Shown: positions 5,498 to 5,551 of the stretch, piece by piece | How positions within the stretch are numbered: the first letter of the stretch is position 1 | Layout: every line of letters starts with the position of its first letter | Source: Bacilli bacterium | GTDB lineage: Bacteria > Bacillota_I > Bacilli_A > RF39 > UBA660 | Reading direction: 5' to 3' | DNA length: 5,551 nucleotides | Assembly (NCBI GenBank): GCA_900766325.1 | Contig: CAAFVA010000092.1 | Coordinates: 1-5,551 of the forward strand | Notes under the pieces: model-generated | Told to the model about the DNA's origin: nothing | The model's input: the letters and a program-made list of their open reading frames with translations, nothing else | The model's database searches: none | Made by a program: the position numbers and the translations under genes

Positions 5498-5551
5498 TTA
5501 ATTCAAAAAAAATAATTTTAAACTAACCGTTCTTTCTGATTCTTTTTCTTC
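5498..5551 (-). CDS. Possible C-terminal tail of an upstream gene (partial, weak)
   Basis: One minus-strand frame is open from the right edge to a TAA at 5498, giving 17 residues (EEKESERTVSLKLFFLN), and ends 15 nt before the protease start. The close spacing fits an upstream operon gene. The other two frames also give short tails ending at 5518 and 5523, so the frame choice is uncertain and no function can be given. No convincing promoter was seen in this 69-nt stretch. Confidence 0.3.
   Translation of the reverse strand, partial: EEKESERTVSLKLFFLN

Noticed and set aside
5515..5520. TAAAAT as a -10 box for the PrsW-family gene
   Set aside because: No -35 or extended -10 element accompanies it, and the gene may simply be inside an operon continuing from beyond the right edge.
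5500..5527. Inverted repeat GGTTAGTT/AATTAACC upstream of the protease gene as a terminator or operator
   Set aside because: The stem is 8 bp with one G-U pair and a loop of about 17 nt, with no T-run after it. It is not distinguishable from chance in AT-rich DNA.

Overview
The window is AT-rich (roughly 30% GC by eye) and every supportable gene lies on the minus strand, so transcription runs from high to low coordinates. Trp is encoded by TGG, and TGA serves as a normal stop (mreC and the SPOR-like gene end in TGA), so the standard bacterial code is in use. Shine-Dalgarno sites are strong. The gene set (yqeG-yqeH; SPOR protein-radC-mreC-mreD) is typical of Bacillota/Bacilli. A wall-bearing, very low-GC Bacilli lineage, such as the uncultured gut Bacilli related to RF39 or Erysipelotrichales, fits best; this placement is inference.

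Region A (about 3062-5551) is a tightly overlapping operon. It may begin with the tail of an upstream gene at the right edge (weak). Then come a PrsW-family intramembrane metalloprotease, a YqeG-type HAD phosphatase and the circularly permuted GTPase YqeH, a 30S ribosome assembly factor. The junctions overlap by 1 nt (TAATG) and 8 nt, which implies translational coupling.

Region B (about 2307-3061) is a single-gene transcription unit between the two operons. It has an extended -10 promoter (TGG-TATAAT), a 229-residue protein of three diverged repeats that I do not recognise with certainty (resembling helicase-associated, HA, domains), and a strong intrinsic terminator whose hairpin is made from the last codons and stop of the gene.

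Region C (1-2266) is the start of a cell-elongation operon: a short membrane-anchored SPOR-like protein, RadC (JAMM fold), MreC, and MreD running off the left edge. It matches the Bacillus subtilis order spoIIB-maf-radC-mreB-mreC-mreD but lacks maf and mreB. MreC and MreD are scaffold proteins for lateral peptidoglycan synthesis, and the SPOR-like protein may bind peptidoglycan. RadC is a conserved passenger.

No RNA genes, CRISPR arrays, insertion sequences or phage genes were seen. Intergenic gaps are short (at most about 60 bp), so no gene-free stretch exceeds 300 bases. The least ordinary items are the repeat protein as an independent insert, the terminator nested in its coding sequence, the altered G2 loop of YqeH, the absence of mreB, and a window-wide excess of the tetranucleotide ACGT linked to codon-boundary C|G.
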